Positions 1 to 8,399 of a DNA stretch of 64,000 nucleotides are shown one piece after another. Every line of letters starts with the position of its first letter. Within the stretch, counting starts at the first letter, position 1. The notes below the pieces were generated by a model. It was not told the DNA's origin. It searched no databases and saw only the letters and a list, made by a program, of their open reading frames with translations. The stretch covers positions 779,001 to 843,000 of the forward strand of contig NZ_CP079203.1 of NCBI RefSeq assembly GCF_019297835.1. Reading direction: 5' to 3'. A program made the position numbers and the translations under genes. This DNA is from Sphingomonas sanguinis (GTDB lineage: Bacteria > Pseudomonadota > Alphaproteobacteria > Sphingomonadales > Sphingomonadaceae).

Positions 1-548
1 ATATGGTCGCCGTGATCGTAGAAGATTTCGGAGCACGGACCGCACGGCCCATTCTCGCCCATCGCCCAGAAATTGTCCTTGGTCGGGATGCGGATGATCT
101 TGTGCTCGGGCAGGCCTGCGATCTTCTTCCACAGGTCGAACGCCTCGTCATCGGTGTGATAGACGGTGGCGGTCAGCTTCTCCGGATTGATGCCCCAGAT
201 CTTGGTCAGCAGGGTCCAGGCATGGGTGATCGCCTGTTCCTTAAAATAGTCGCCGAACGAGAAATTGCCGAGCATTTCAAAGAAGGTATGGTGGCGCGCG
301 GTATAGCCGACATTGTCGAGATCGTTATGCTTGCCGCCCGCGCGTACGCACTTCTGCGAGCTGGTCGCGGTGGAATAGGGGCGCGATTCCAGGCCGGTGA
401 ACACGTTCTTGAACGGCACCATGCCCGCATTCACGAACATCAGCGTCGGGTCGTTCTGCGGCACGAGCGGCGCGGAGGGCACGATCTGGTGCCCTTCGCT
501 TCCGAAATAGTCGAGAAAGCCGCGGCGGATGTCGTTGGTCGAGGTCAT
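1..548 (-). CDS. alaS: Alanyl-tRNA synthetase, N-terminal part (cut by window edge)
   Basis: Class II aminoacyl-tRNA synthetase that charges tRNA-Ala in the cytoplasm. The visible part is the first ~182 residues of the catalytic core. It starts [15 protein letters not shown] and contains the alanine-enzyme segments [19 protein letters not shown] and [18 protein letters not shown], then [17 protein letters not shown] close to the edge. The ATG at 548-546 is the only start that gives the complete N-terminus. The family is about 880 residues long, so most of the gene lies left of the window. In many alphaproteobacteria alaS lies just downstream of recA; here about 5.8 kb of other genes separate the two. 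Identification is secure; only the missing C-terminus is unknown. Confidence 0.97.
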   Translation of the reverse strand, partial: MTSTNDIRRGFLDYFGSEGHQIVPSAPLVPQNDPTLMFVNAGMVPFKNVFTGLESRPYSTATSSQKCVRAGGKHNDLDNVGYTARHHTFFEMLGNFSFGDYFKEQAITHAWTLLTKIWGINPEKLTATVYHTDDEAFDLWKKIAGLPEHKIIRIPTKDNFWAMGENGPCGPCSEIFYDHGDH

Positions 549-580
549 AAGCGCGGGCTTAGGCGAGGTTTCGCGCGCGC

Positions 581-892
581 TCAAGCGCCCGCGCGTTCGG
601 CTCGTTCCGTCGCATCGTCGTGAGCAGCGGGACGACGCCACCAGAGATACCGGATCAGGACGAACCCCAGGCCATCGCCAACCAACCGGCCGACGGGATG
701 CCCGACCATGTCGGCGGCATGTTCGAACCGCCCCAGCGTCAGGCCCAGGGCGAACAGAATGGCGGGCAATCGCGGCTCGGTCACGCCGAAAACACGGCCA
801 AGGAGCCAATAGGCCAGCCCACAGATGATGACGGCATTCAGCAGGCCGTTGGCAAAGCCAACCAGCAGTTCAATCACGAGATCGATGGTCAT
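581..892 (-). CDS. Small integral membrane protein, function unknown
   Basis: A 103-residue protein with hydrophobic stretches at about residues 4-32 and 42-52 and a basic, charged C-terminal tail after WWRRP. This suggests two or three membrane segments with a cytoplasmic tail. I recognise no family motif. Its ATG overlaps the TGA of the upstream dioxygenase pseudogene by 4 bp (ATGA), and that gene overlaps the M24 peptidase in the same way, so the three were laid out as one translationally coupled operon read leftward. Polar loss of coupling from the broken gene upstream could lower its expression. No functional prediction is made. Confidence 0.7.
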   Translation of the reverse strand: MTIDLVIELLVGFANGLLNAVIICGLAYWLLGRVFGVTEPRLPAILFALGLTLGRFEHAADMVGHPVGRLVGDGLGFVLIRYLWWRRPAAHDDATERAERAGA

Positions 893-1569
893 GATAGTCT
901 CCCCTGCCCGTCCGTGCCCCAGCGCAAACCACCCGGTAAGTCATCCGCCGAGAGATCGATCTGCAAGACCCGCCGGTGCCGCCCCGGTCCGGCGCGGGCC
1001 GAGGCGTGAAGGATCAGCGTGCGGTACAGCCGAACCTCGCCCGCCTCGGCCAGGCAAACCGCCTCGCCCAGCTGACCGACGACGCCCTCAATCGCATCCT
1101 CGGCGATCAGGCCCAGCCGGGGCGATCCCGGTGCGACCAACAGCGGCGCATTGTCCGCATCGACGGGATCGAGAAGGAGGCGGACCGTGACCATGCGCTC
1201 CAGCGCCGACACCGGCGGCGCGACGTGGACGCGCCCCTGCTTAACGGTCCATGGTCCGAACCCTGCAACCTCGCGTCGCTCGACCACCTCGATGGTTCGG
1301 TCCTAATGCCACCCCAATGCCCAGTTCGCATCGTCCTGCTTGTCGAACAGGATCGCGCGGACCGGCCGCACGCCTTCGCCGACGACCGGCTTCATCGCGG
1401 TGCAGAGCCGGTCCACGGCGGACAATCTGGCGGCGCGGGCCGGATCGATCCGCCATCCCGGACGACCGTCGGGCCAGTCGCCGAACAGCGCCGCCAGCTC
1501 GACCAACCCTCCGTCGTCCAGCCGCGAGGGCCACAGGGCATAGCCGCGCGAGTCCAGCTCGGCGATCAT
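889..1569 (-). pseudogene. Fe(II)/2-oxoglutarate-dependent dioxygenase, interrupted by an in-frame amber codon
   Basis: One reading frame of 226 sense codons is split by a single TAG at 1305-1303. The upstream part (88 residues, ending NWALGWH) and the downstream part (starting DRTIEVVERREVAGFG) stay in the same frame, so no frameshift is needed. Joined, the stop falls in the middle of W-H-x-D-R, the HxD iron motif of phytanoyl-CoA-dioxygenase-type enzymes; CAG (Gln) to TAG would explain it. The distal histidine is probably in LILHASARAG near the C-terminus, followed by HRRVLQIDLS. The gene overlaps both neighbours by 4 bp. A sequencing error or amber read-through remains possible. Substrate unknown. 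Confidence 0.75.
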
Positions 1570-2822
1570 CCGATCGGCGCCTCGATCCCCTTGGGTGGCG
1601 TCGAGAACCAGAGCGGACCGCTATCGGTCATGTGGAAACAATCCTCGATCCGGATGCCGAACTTGCCCGGCAGATACAGCCCGGGCTCGTTGGAGAAACA
1701 CATGCCGGCGGCCAGCGGCGTCGCTTCGCCATGCACGAGATTGACCGGCTCATGCCCATCCATGCCGATGCCGTGCCCGGTCCGATGCGACAGGCCGGGC
1801 AAGCGATAGCCGGGACCATAGCCCTGGCCTTCGTAGAAACGCCGCACGGCATCGTCGATGCTGCCCGCGGGCGCGCCGATCCGCGCTGCCGAGCGCGCGA
1901 CCTGCTGCCCCTTCGCCACCGTGTCCCAGACCTTGCGCTGCTCCGCGCTCGCCTGGCCGTGCACCCAGCTTCGCGATACGTCCGACTGATAGCCCTGCAC
2001 CGTGCAGCCGCAATCCATCAGCACCACCTGGCCTTCCGCAACCCGGTGCACCTGCTTGCTGCCATGCGGATAGGCCGAGGCTTCGCCGATCAGCGCCATG
2101 CTGAACTCCGGCGCGCCGCCGAGTTTGCGGGTTGCGGCGCTCATCAGCGCGCCGACCTCCGCGCCGGTCATGCCCGCCTCGACGCGGGGGTAGACCCAGC
2201 GATAGGCCGCCAGAGTTACGTCGGTCGCCAATTGCATCAGCGCGATCTCGGCCGGGCTCTTCTCCATCCGGCATCCGCGCACCACCGGATTGGCCGACAC
2301 CAGTCGCATGTCGGGCAACAGCTTTCGCATGCCGTCGAATGCGAAGAAGCGCGCCGTCTCCTCGACCCCGACGGCGCGGTTCGCCAGTTTGCGGTCGCGC
2401 ACGAACCCCGCGACGACGGCCAGCGGGTTCTCGTCCTCCTGCCACACCCGCACCTCGGCGGGCACGGCCAGCGTCTCACGGACCGAAGGCTCCTCGAAAA
2501 ACGGCGTGACGATGCACGGCTGGCCCTCAACCGGGATGACCACGGCGGTCAGCCGCTCGCTGCGCCACCATTGGACACCAGTGAAATAGACCATGGTCGA
2601 GCCGGGCTCGATCAGGATCGCGCCGATCCCGTTCGCCTTCATCAAAGCCTGCGCCCGTGCAAGCCGCCGCGCGCGTTCCTCCGGGCCGATCGGCACCGCC
2701 CCGCCGGTGATGTCGGACAGCGCCGACAGGTCCGGTTCCGCCGCGCGCAGCAGGCCCGGCCGGACGAGAAACGGCAGGGCGGCGGCCGCGATCATCGCGC
2801 GGCGGGACAACAGGGTCTGCAT
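1566..2822 (-). CDS. Tat-exported M24 family metallopeptidase (Xaa-Pro peptidase-like)
   Basis: A 418-residue creatinase/aminopeptidase-P-fold protein. The N-terminus LSRRAMIAAAALPFLVRP is a twin-arginine signal, so the enzyme is probably folded in the cytoplasm and exported to the periplasm. An N-terminal creatinase-like domain (about residues 45-190) precedes the pita-bread catalytic domain. The dinuclear metal ligands are recognisable: Asp in VVLMDCGCTVQGYQSDVSRSW (two Asp), His in SHRTGHGIGMDGHE, Glu in CFSNEPGLYL and Glu in GIRIEDCFHM. Family members cleave Xaa-Pro dipeptides or N-terminal residues before proline; the exact substrate cannot be read from sequence. First gene of a leftward operon with the broken dioxygenase and the small membrane protein, and divergent from the DAACS symporter. 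Confidence 0.88.
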   Translation of the reverse strand: MQTLLSRRAMIAAAALPFLVRPGLLRAAEPDLSALSDITGGAVPIGPEERARRLARAQALMKANGIGAILIEPGSTMVYFTGVQWWRSERLTAVVIPVEGQPCIVTPFFEEPSVRETLAVPAEVRVWQEDENPLAVVAGFVRDRKLANRAVGVEETARFFAFDGMRKLLPDMRLVSANPVVRGCRMEKSPAEIALMQLATDVTLAAYRWVYPRVEAGMTGAEVGALMSAATRKLGGAPEFSMALIGEASAYPHGSKQVHRVAEGQVVLMDCGCTVQGYQSDVSRSWVHGQASAEQRKVWDTVAKGQQVARSAARIGAPAGSIDDAVRRFYEGQGYGPGYRLPGLSHRTGHGIGMDGHEPVNLVHGEATPLAAGMCFSNEPGLYLPGKFGIRIEDCFHMTDSGPLWFSTPPKGIEAPIG

Positions 2823-2898
2823 GACGGGTACGATAGAATTCTTGACCTGAGCGCCGCAATGCCCTTGGCTCGCCCGAGGATTTTAATTTGGGGTATGC

Positions 2899-4230
2899 AT
2901 GGCCAAGCGGCTGACCTTGTACATCTTCATCGGCCTCGTCCTGGGGCTGATCGTGGGCCTCTCGCTCAACCTCTCGCTGAATGACGGCAGCGCGGAAGCG
3001 ACCGCGCAACTCAAGACGATCGCAAGTTATTTCGCGATCGTCACCGGCCTGTTCCTGCGCCTGATCAAGATGATCATCGCGCCGTTGGTCTTCGCGACCC
3101 TGGTGTCGGGAATCGCACAGATGGGCGATACCAGGGCGCTGGGGCGGATCGGGGTGCGCTCGCTCGCCTGGTTCATCTCGGCCAGCCTCGTCTCGCTCAG
3201 CCTGGGCATGTTGCTTGTCAACCTGCTCCAGCCCGGCGTCGGCCTGAACCTGCCGCTGCCCGCCGTCACCGCCGATAGCGGGGTGGTGAAGGCCGGGTTC
3301 GATCTGCAGAAGTTCGTCACCCATCTCGTCCCCGCCTCGCTGATCGAGGCGATGGCGACCAACGAAGTGCTCCAGATCGTCATCGGATCGCTGTTCCTGG
3401 GCGTCGCGATTACCGCGGTCGGCGAGCGTGCCGCGCCGCTGGTCCGCGCGGTCGATGCGCTGGTCGCGGTGATGTTGCAGGTGACGGACTATGTGATGCG
3501 CGTCGCCCCGATCGCGGTGTTTGCCGCGGTCGCGGGCACGCTGACCGAGCAGGGGCCGTCGGTGATCGGCAAGCTCGCCATCTTCATGGGCAGCTTCTAT
3601 CTCGGCCTGATCCTGCTGTGGTGCGTGCTGCTCGGCATCGCCGCGCTGTTCATCGGCCCGCGCGTTCGCGACCTGATCGCGCATATCCGCGCGCCGCTGA
3701 TCCTCGCCTTCTCGACCGCTTCGTCGGAGGCCGCCTATCCCCGCATTCTGGAGGGGCTGGACCGGTTCGGCGTGCCGCCGCGCATCGCCAGCTTCGTGCT
3801 GCCGCTGGGCTATTCGTTCAACCTCGACGGCTCGATGATGTACATGACCTTCGCGTCGCTGTTCATCGCGCAGGCGTACGGCATCGATCTATCGATCGGG
3901 CAGCAGATCACGATGCTGCTGGTCCTGATGGTCACGTCGAAGGGGATTGCGGGCGTGCCCCGCGCCTCGCTGGTGGTGATCGCGGCGACCATGCCGATGT
4001 TCAACATTCCCGAGGCCGGGTTGCTCCTCATCCTGGCGGTCGACCATTTCCTCGACATGGGGCGTTCGGCGACCAACGTGATCGGCAATGCGGTGGCGAG
4101 TGCGGTCATTGCCAAGTGGGAAGGTCCGCTCGATCCGCCCGAGCCGGTGGATGTGGCGTCGCTCCACGCTCCCTCGGGCACGCCTCCGAAGGATGCCCCC
4201 GACAGCTTCCGCCAGATCGGGGGGCATTGA
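2899..4230 (+). CDS. Dicarboxylate/amino acid:cation symporter (DAACS family)
   Basis: A 443-residue inner-membrane secondary transporter of the GltP/DctA family. The first membrane segment begins right after MAKRLTLYIF; multiple hydrophobic helices follow. Family signatures are present: the re-entrant hairpin region AFSTASSEAAYPR (serine-rich HP1), SFNLDGSMMYMTFASLFIAQAYG (NMDG-like motif of TM7), VTSKGIAGVPRASLVV (HP2) and MGRSATNVIGNAVASAVIAKWEG (TM8 substrate and cation site). It should import aspartate, glutamate or C4-dicarboxylates with Na+ or H+; the substrate cannot be chosen from sequence alone. The C-terminal tail is about 40 residues, cytoplasmic and proline-rich. Transcribed alone, divergent from the M24 peptidase gene with a 76-bp spacer. 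Confidence 0.93.
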   Translation: MAKRLTLYIFIGLVLGLIVGLSLNLSLNDGSAEATAQLKTIASYFAIVTGLFLRLIKMIIAPLVFATLVSGIAQMGDTRALGRIGVRSLAWFISASLVSLSLGMLLVNLLQPGVGLNLPLPAVTADSGVVKAGFDLQKFVTHLVPASLIEAMATNEVLQIVIGSLFLGVAITAVGERAAPLVRAVDALVAVMLQVTDYVMRVAPIAVFAAVAGTLTEQGPSVIGKLAIFMGSFYLGLILLWCVLLGIAALFIGPRVRDLIAHIRAPLILAFSTASSEAAYPRILEGLDRFGVPPRIASFVLPLGYSFNLDGSMMYMTFASLFIAQAYGIDLSIGQQITMLLVLMVTSKGIAGVPRASLVVIAATMPMFNIPEAGLLLILAVDHFLDMGRSATNVIGNAVASAVIAKWEGPLDPPEPVDVASLHAPSGTPPKDAPDSFRQIGGH

Positions 4231-4247
4231 CCGTCGGACCCTATGCC

Positions 4248-4874
4248 TCACGCATAGGCATAGGGTCCGCCCTTGGCGAGCGCCGCCTGATAGGCCGGGC
4301 GGGCATGGATACGCTCCAACCAGGCGATGGTGGCGGGGCGGCGCTCGTCCAGACCGGCGCGGGACCGCGCGGCCTCCAGCGGGAAGCTCATGATGATGTC
4401 GGCCGCCGTCATCTGCTCGCCCGCGAACCAGGGCGAGCGCGCCAGTTCGCTTTCGACATAATCGAGATGCCGGTCGACCATCGGCTGGAAGCGCTTCATC
4501 GCCACCTTGCCCATGACCGGAATACGACTGAGCACCAACGTGACGAACAGCGGCGGCATCAGCGAGCCTTCGGCATAATGCAGCCAGAAGCGCCAGCGCT
4601 GCATCGCCTCCCGGTGCGCGGGCGGGCCAAGACGGCCATCGCCCTTGCCGACCAGATATTCGATGATCGCACCCGTCTCTGCGATCACCAGCCCGTCATC
4701 CTCGATCACCGGCGACTTGCCGAGCGGATGCACGGCACGCAGCTCGCGCGGAGCGAGCATGGTCTTCGGGTCGCGTTTGTAGCGCTTGACCTCATAGGGC
4801 AGGCCGAGTTCCTCAAGCATCCATAGAATGCGCTGTGACCGGCTGTTTTCGAGATGATGGACGATGATCGTCAT
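4248..4874 (-). CDS. Glutathione S-transferase
   Basis: A 208-residue cytosolic GST. The N-terminal thioredoxin-fold domain (residues 1-80) starts MTIIVHHLENSRSQRILWML; the Ser of ENSRSQR lies where the catalytic Ser/Tyr/Cys of GSTs sits, and GKSPVIEDDGLVIAETGAI is the cis-Pro and glutathione-binding segment (P-V-I ... E-T-G in place of the usual E-S). The all-helical C-terminal domain follows, with the N-capping box-like region AADIIMSFPLEAA. It should conjugate or reduce electrophiles with glutathione; the substrate is unknown. Convergent with the DAACS gene (17 bp between the stops) and apparently monocistronic. Confidence 0.92.
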   Translation of the reverse strand: MTIIVHHLENSRSQRILWMLEELGLPYEVKRYKRDPKTMLAPRELRAVHPLGKSPVIEDDGLVIAETGAIIEYLVGKGDGRLGPPAHREAMQRWRFWLHYAEGSLMPPLFVTLVLSRIPVMGKVAMKRFQPMVDRHLDYVESELARSPWFAGEQMTAADIIMSFPLEAARSRAGLDERRPATIAWLERIHARPAYQAALAKGGPYAYA

Positions 4875-5140
4875 GGCTGTTCCCCATATTCGGGCGCGAC
4901 AACGCGTCAGGCGCGGGTCGGGGTGCAGCGTGGCTGCCGTCCGTGTGTGGGGGCAGCGTGTTTTACTGTGAGAGATCAGGGGACTGGATAGCGCTGAAGC
5001 GATACTCTCGTCATGGCCGGAGAGGCTCTGAACCGACGATCATTTAGCCAGTTCGATCTTTTGATACGCCCCCATCGGGCCTGTTACATCCCTGTAAGGC
5101 CTGCTCTGCGAAACTTAGCAAGTCGCCTGAGACCATGCAT

Positions 5141-5228
5141 CACCCCGGCGGAGGCCGGATCCTGCTGGAAAGCGATTAGAGTAACTTACGATGGCCCCGC
5201 AACTGGATCCCGGCCTTCGCCGGGATGG
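5141..5228. repeat. REP-like inverted repeat pair (CACCCCGGCGGAGGCCGG type), copy 1
   Basis: Two facing copies of one short repeat: CACCCCGGCGGAGGCCGGAT at 5141-5160 and, inverted, CTGGATCCCGGCCTTCGCCG at 5203-5222, continuing GGGATGG to 5228. Each unit is itself partly palindromic. The pair brackets about 40 bp of unrelated sequence, like a bacterial interspersed mosaic element. Confidence 0.75.
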
Positions 5229-5292
5229 TAAAGGGGAGTTTCGCACACGAAGCCCCTAGAGTTTGATCCACCTGACCTGAACTAATGTCCTA

Positions 5293-5399
5293 CCACCCCG
5301 GTGGAGGCGGGGGTCCAGTTGGGGGTACGGTCGTGATGATCCAACGTGCTCCAATGATAAAGCCTTGACAACTGGACCCCGGCTTCCGCCGGGGTGGTG
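5293..5399. repeat. REP-like inverted repeat pair (CCACCCCGG type), copy 2
   Basis: Same family as 5141-5228: CCACCCCGGTGGAGGCGGGG begins at 5293 and runs into GTCCAGTT; its inverted partner CAACTGGACCCCGGCTTCCG begins at 5369 and continues CCGGGGTGG to 5398. A third pair lies at 16916-17009. Such pairs can fold as mRNA-end hairpins and here would sit at the end of the methyltransferase transcript. Confidence 0.8.
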
Positions 5400-5455
5400 C
5401 TTCAGCATGGCTGGATCAAACCCCAGAGGAAAGGAACGGCTGAACGTCGATGGCG

Positions 5456-6286
5456 CTAAGTCGTCGCCCGCCAAATCCATGCTGTTGCGGGAAGTGCGAT
5501 CCGGTTCCCCGCACGGTATTTCTCCAGAGCCATGCGTAGGGCGTCTTCGATGCGCTGGCGCTCCGGCGGGGCGGCCTGCGCCATCGCGCGCGCGGCGGGG
5601 CCGATTTGCGACAGAAAGGACAATGCGTCCTCGACCGGGTTGTCCCCTTCTCCCACCATATAGTCGAAGGGCACGCGCGCGACGTTGTCGGGGTGCCATC
5701 CGCTTTCCGTAAGCCACGCCCCGACCTGGTCCATATCGGCAAAGGCGAAGGGACCGGGTGCATAGCCCTCGTCCTGCGGCGGCGCGAGGCCGATCGCCGA
5801 GTCGGCCAGCGTCGCGAAACCATTGGCGGCTCGCTCCGCAAAACAGGAGAAGACCAGCCGCGCCCCATCACGCACGGCCCGCCGCAAGCTGGCCAGAGCC
5901 ACCACCGGATCGGGAAAGAACATCACGCCGTGACGCGAGCACAACAGATCGAGTGGTCCTTCGTCAGCCGCCACGGCCAGCGCATCGCCGCATCGGAAGC
6001 GCAGAGCATCACCCGCATCCTCGACTGCCCGCCGTTGCGCCACCGCCACCAGCTCCGACGACAGGTCGACACCCGTCACACGCAGCCCCGGCCGGACCGC
6101 CCGTAACGCCAGGCTCGTCGCACCCGCGCCGCTACCGATGTCCAGCGCATGGCCCGTTTCCGGCGCGACCGAGGTGATCGCCGCATCGAGGTGCCGAGAA
6201 ATATCCGCCAGACTGCGATCGGTGCGACGCCATTCCGCCGCCCAGACATCTCCGACGCGGCCGCGCCAATCCATTCCGCACGTCAT
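5456..6286 (-). CDS. Class I SAM-dependent methyltransferase
   Basis: A 276-residue Rossmann-fold methyltransferase. Motif I, the SAM-binding glycine loop, is HALDIGSGAGATSLALR; the acidic residue closing beta-2 is in VTGVDLSSELV; CRFRCGDALA-like and SRHGVMFFPDPVVAL match motifs II and III. It transfers a methyl group from SAM, but the acceptor (small molecule, lipid or protein) cannot be inferred. I start at ATG 6286 (or 6274, MDWRGRVG), because a start at 6334 would fall inside the recA terminator at 6318-6348. Downstream lies only repeat DNA, so it is probably monocistronic or read through from recA. Confidence 0.85.
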   Translation of the reverse strand: MTCGMDWRGRVGDVWAAEWRRTDRSLADISRHLDAAITSVAPETGHALDIGSGAGATSLALRAVRPGLRVTGVDLSSELVAVAQRRAVEDAGDALRFRCGDALAVAADEGPLDLLCSRHGVMFFPDPVVALASLRRAVRDGARLVFSCFAERAANGFATLADSAIGLAPPQDEGYAPGPFAFADMDQVGAWLTESGWHPDNVARVPFDYMVGEGDNPVEDALSFLSQIGPAARAMAQAAPPERQRIEDALRMALEKYRAGNRIALPATAWIWRATT

Positions 6287-6317
6287 TGCCCGCCTCGTCC
6301 AATCACGCCACCTTGAT

Positions 6318-6348
6318 ACAAAACGGCCCGCCATTGCTGACGGGCCGT
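6318..6348 (-). terminator. recA rho-independent terminator
   Basis: On the minus strand ACGGCCCG and CGGGCCGT form an 8-bp perfect stem (6341-6348 with 6323-6330) with a 10-nt loop, followed by TTTTGT. It begins 6 bp after the recA stop. Confidence 0.9.
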
Positions 6349-6354
6349 GTGTCG

Positions 6355-7428
6355 TCAGATGTCGTCCTCGGCATCCGGGCCGGTCATCATTTCCTCGGCG
6401 ACCTTTTCGGTCCGCTGGCGGATCGCCCGTTCCAGACGATCGGCCATGTCGGGATTGTCGCGCAGGTAATTCTTGGCATTCTCACGCCCCTGCCCGATGC
6501 GGACCGAGTCGTAGGAGAACCAGCTGCCCGACTTCTCGACCAGACCCGCCTTGACGCCCAGGTCGAGGATTTCGCCGATCTTGGAAATGCCTTCGCCGTA
6601 CATGATGTCGAATTCGACCTGCTTGAACGGCGGTGCAACCTTGTTCTTCACGACCTTCACACGGGTCGCGTTGCCGGTCACTTCCTCGCGATCCTTGATC
6701 GCGCCGGTGCGACGGATGTCGAGCCGGACCGAGGCATAGAATTTCAGCGCGTTGCCGCCCGTCGTCGTCTCCGGGTTGCCGTACATCACGCCGATCTTCA
6801 TGCGCAGCTGGTTGATGAAGATCACCATGCAGCGCGAACGGCTGATGGAGCCGGTCAGCTTGCGAAGCGACTGCGACATCAGACGGGCCTGAAGGCCGAC
6901 ATGGCTGTCGCCCATCTCGCCCTCGATTTCCGCGCGCGGTACAAGGGCGGCCACCGAGTCGACCACCAGCACGTCGATCGCATTCGAACGGACCAGCGTA
7001 TCGGTGATCTCCAGCGCCTGCTCGCCGGTATCCGGCTGCGACACGATCAGTTCGTCGATATTGACGCCCAGCTTCTTGGCATAGACGGGGTCGAGCGCGT
7101 GTTCGGCGTCGACAAAGGCAGCGGTGCCGCCCATCTTCTGCGCCTCGGCGATGACGTGCAGCGCCAGCGTGGTCTTGCCCGAGGATTCAGGGCCATAGAC
7201 CTCGATCACGCGGCCGCGCGGCAGGCCGCCGACACCGAGCGCGATGTCGAGGCCGAGCGAGCCGGTCGAGATCGCCTCGACCTGCATCGCTTCCTTCTGG
7301 CCCAGCTTCATCGCCGAGCCCTTGCCGAATGCCCGGTCGATCTGGGCGAGTGCGGCGTCCAGCGCCTTTTGCCGGTCTGCGTTTGCGGTTGCCATGCCTG
7401 TTTCGATCACTTTCAGATTGGCGGCCAT
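6355..7428 (-). CDS. recA: Recombinase RecA
   Basis: The 357-residue strand-exchange ATPase of homologous recombination, and the coprotease that triggers LexA self-cleavage in the SOS response. The Walker A loop GPESSGKTT is at about residues 79-87, the [14 protein letters not shown] signature block follows in the second half, and loop L2 lies around [20 protein letters not shown]. The C-terminus is acidic (GPDAEDDI), as expected. Length is standard. It has its own promoter with a LexA site at 7502-7516 and its own terminator, so it is a stand-alone SOS-regulated unit. Identification is certain. Confidence 0.99.
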   Translation of the reverse strand: MAANLKVIETGMATANADRQKALDAALAQIDRAFGKGSAMKLGQKEAMQVEAISTGSLGLDIALGVGGLPRGRVIEVYGPESSGKTTLALHVIAEAQKMGGTAAFVDAEHALDPVYAKKLGVNIDELIVSQPDTGEQALEITDTLVRSNAIDVLVVDSVAALVPRAEIEGEMGDSHVGLQARLMSQSLRKLTGSISRSRCMVIFINQLRMKIGVMYGNPETTTGGNALKFYASVRLDIRRTGAIKDREEVTGNATRVKVVKNKVAPPFKQVEFDIMYGEGISKIGEILDLGVKAGLVEKSGSWFSYDSVRIGQGRENAKNYLRDNPDMADRLERAIRQRTEKVAEEMMTGPDAEDDI

Positions 7429-7478
7429 CAGATGCTTCCCTCGCTAGACCAACCTTGTGGTCCATTCAACGCATCTGC

Positions 7479-7516
7479 AATGTATGTGTTTTGTTCTATG
7501 AGAACAAGATGCGAAC
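7479..7516 (-). promoter_or_regulatory. recA promoter with LexA (SOS) operator
   Basis: On the recA strand GTTC-N7-GTTC occupies 7516-7502, the direct-repeat SOS box bound by alphaproteobacterial LexA. The second GTTC is part of a -35-like TTGTTC (7507-7502), with TACATT (7484-7479) as the -10 at a spacing of 17 bp. LexA would therefore cover the -35. About 50 bp separate the -10 from the recA start codon. Confidence 0.85.
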
Positions 7517-7521
7517 AAAGC

Positions 7522-8358
7522 CTATCGCAAAAAAGTCGGCAGCGCCCACCAGCCCTGTTCTCTCGCCGCTTGCGCCGCCGCATCGCGCGTCCCGGTATCG
7601 CCGAAAATCGCAAAGCAGGTCGCCCCCGATCCCGACATCCGCGCCAGTTCCACGCCCGGCGCCTGCGCAAGCAACGCGAGCACCGCATCGATCTGCGGCG
7701 CGATGGCGCGCGCGGGCGGCTCCAGGTCGTTGCGCCCCGCCGCCGCGACCGCCATCGCGTCACCCTGCTCCAGCGCGCCCCAGTCGACACCGTCCCACCG
7801 CCCGAACACCGCCGCCGTCGAAACGCCAACCCCTGGATTGACCAGCAAGACGGGTTTCTCCCCCAGCGGCTCGAGCGGCTGAAGCGCATCGCCTTTTCCT
7901 TCGCCGCGAGCGGTCCGGCCGAGCAGGCAGGCCGGAACATCCGCGCCCAGTTCGGCCGCCAGCCTGAACAATGCGGGATCGTCGGTCGCAACGCCGTGCA
8001 AGCGCGCCAACGCCCGCAACGTCGCCGCCGCATCCGCCGATCCGCCGCCGATGCCCGAAGCGACCGGCAGATGCTTGTCGAGAGTGATCGCATGGGCAGC
8101 GCTCACCCCGAACCGAGCGCCAAAACCACGCGCCGCGCGCATGACGAGATTATCGTCCTGCGACTCGCCCGCCAGCACGCTGGCGAACGGGCCGGTCAGC
8201 GTGAGGCTGGGTTTGTCCGCCCGCTCCACCGTCACGACATCGCCATCGCGGCAAAAGGCGAACAGCGTCTCCAGCTCGTGATAGCCGTCATCGCGACGGC
8301 GGCGGACATGGAGCGCCAGGTTGATCTTGGCCGGGGCGGTTTCGACGATAACGGTCAT
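7522..8358 (-). CDS. ispE: 4-diphosphocytidyl-2-C-methyl-D-erythritol kinase
   Basis: GHMP kinase of the MEP pathway that phosphorylates the 2-hydroxyl of CDP-methylerythritol with ATP, on the way to isoprenoids, carotenoids and quinone tails. The N-terminal APAKINLALHV motif, the glycine-rich ATP loop LPVASGIGGGSADAAATLRAL and the C-terminal MSGSGATCFAIFG motif are all present. I use ATG 8358 (278 residues), preceded by GGGATGGGC; a GTG at 8388 would add 10 residues. It follows the TPR gene by about 40 bp and is probably cotranscribed with it. Pathway neighbours are not in the window. Confidence 0.97.
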   Translation of the reverse strand: MTVIVETAPAKINLALHVRRRRDDGYHELETLFAFCRDGDVVTVERADKPSLTLTGPFASVLAGESQDDNLVMRAARGFGARFGVSAAHAITLDKHLPVASGIGGGSADAAATLRALARLHGVATDDPALFRLAAELGADVPACLLGRTARGEGKGDALQPLEPLGEKPVLLVNPGVGVSTAAVFGRWDGVDWGALEQGDAMAVAAAGRNDLEPPARAIAPQIDAVLALLAQAPGVELARMSGSGATCFAIFGDTGTRDAAAQAAREQGWWALPTFLR

Positions 8359-8399
8359 GCCCATCCCATGCGTCGCGCCGCCCGACACGGCAAGGCGGG

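Larger units (their letters stand above)
4875..5455. other. Gene-free spacer rich in inverted repeats
   Basis: This 581-bp stretch between the GST gene and the methyltransferase holds no ORF with protein-like character. The left 130 bp must contain the GST promoter. The right 320 bp hold four copies of a short repeat (annotated separately) arranged as two head-to-head pairs. I see no tRNA or other RNA gene. Confidence 0.75.

Noticed and set aside
1251..2984. 577-codon plus-strand ORF opposite the M24 peptidase
   Set aside because: Arg/Pro/His-rich translation typical of the strand opposite a GC-rich gene; the peptidase on the minus strand has all metal ligands.
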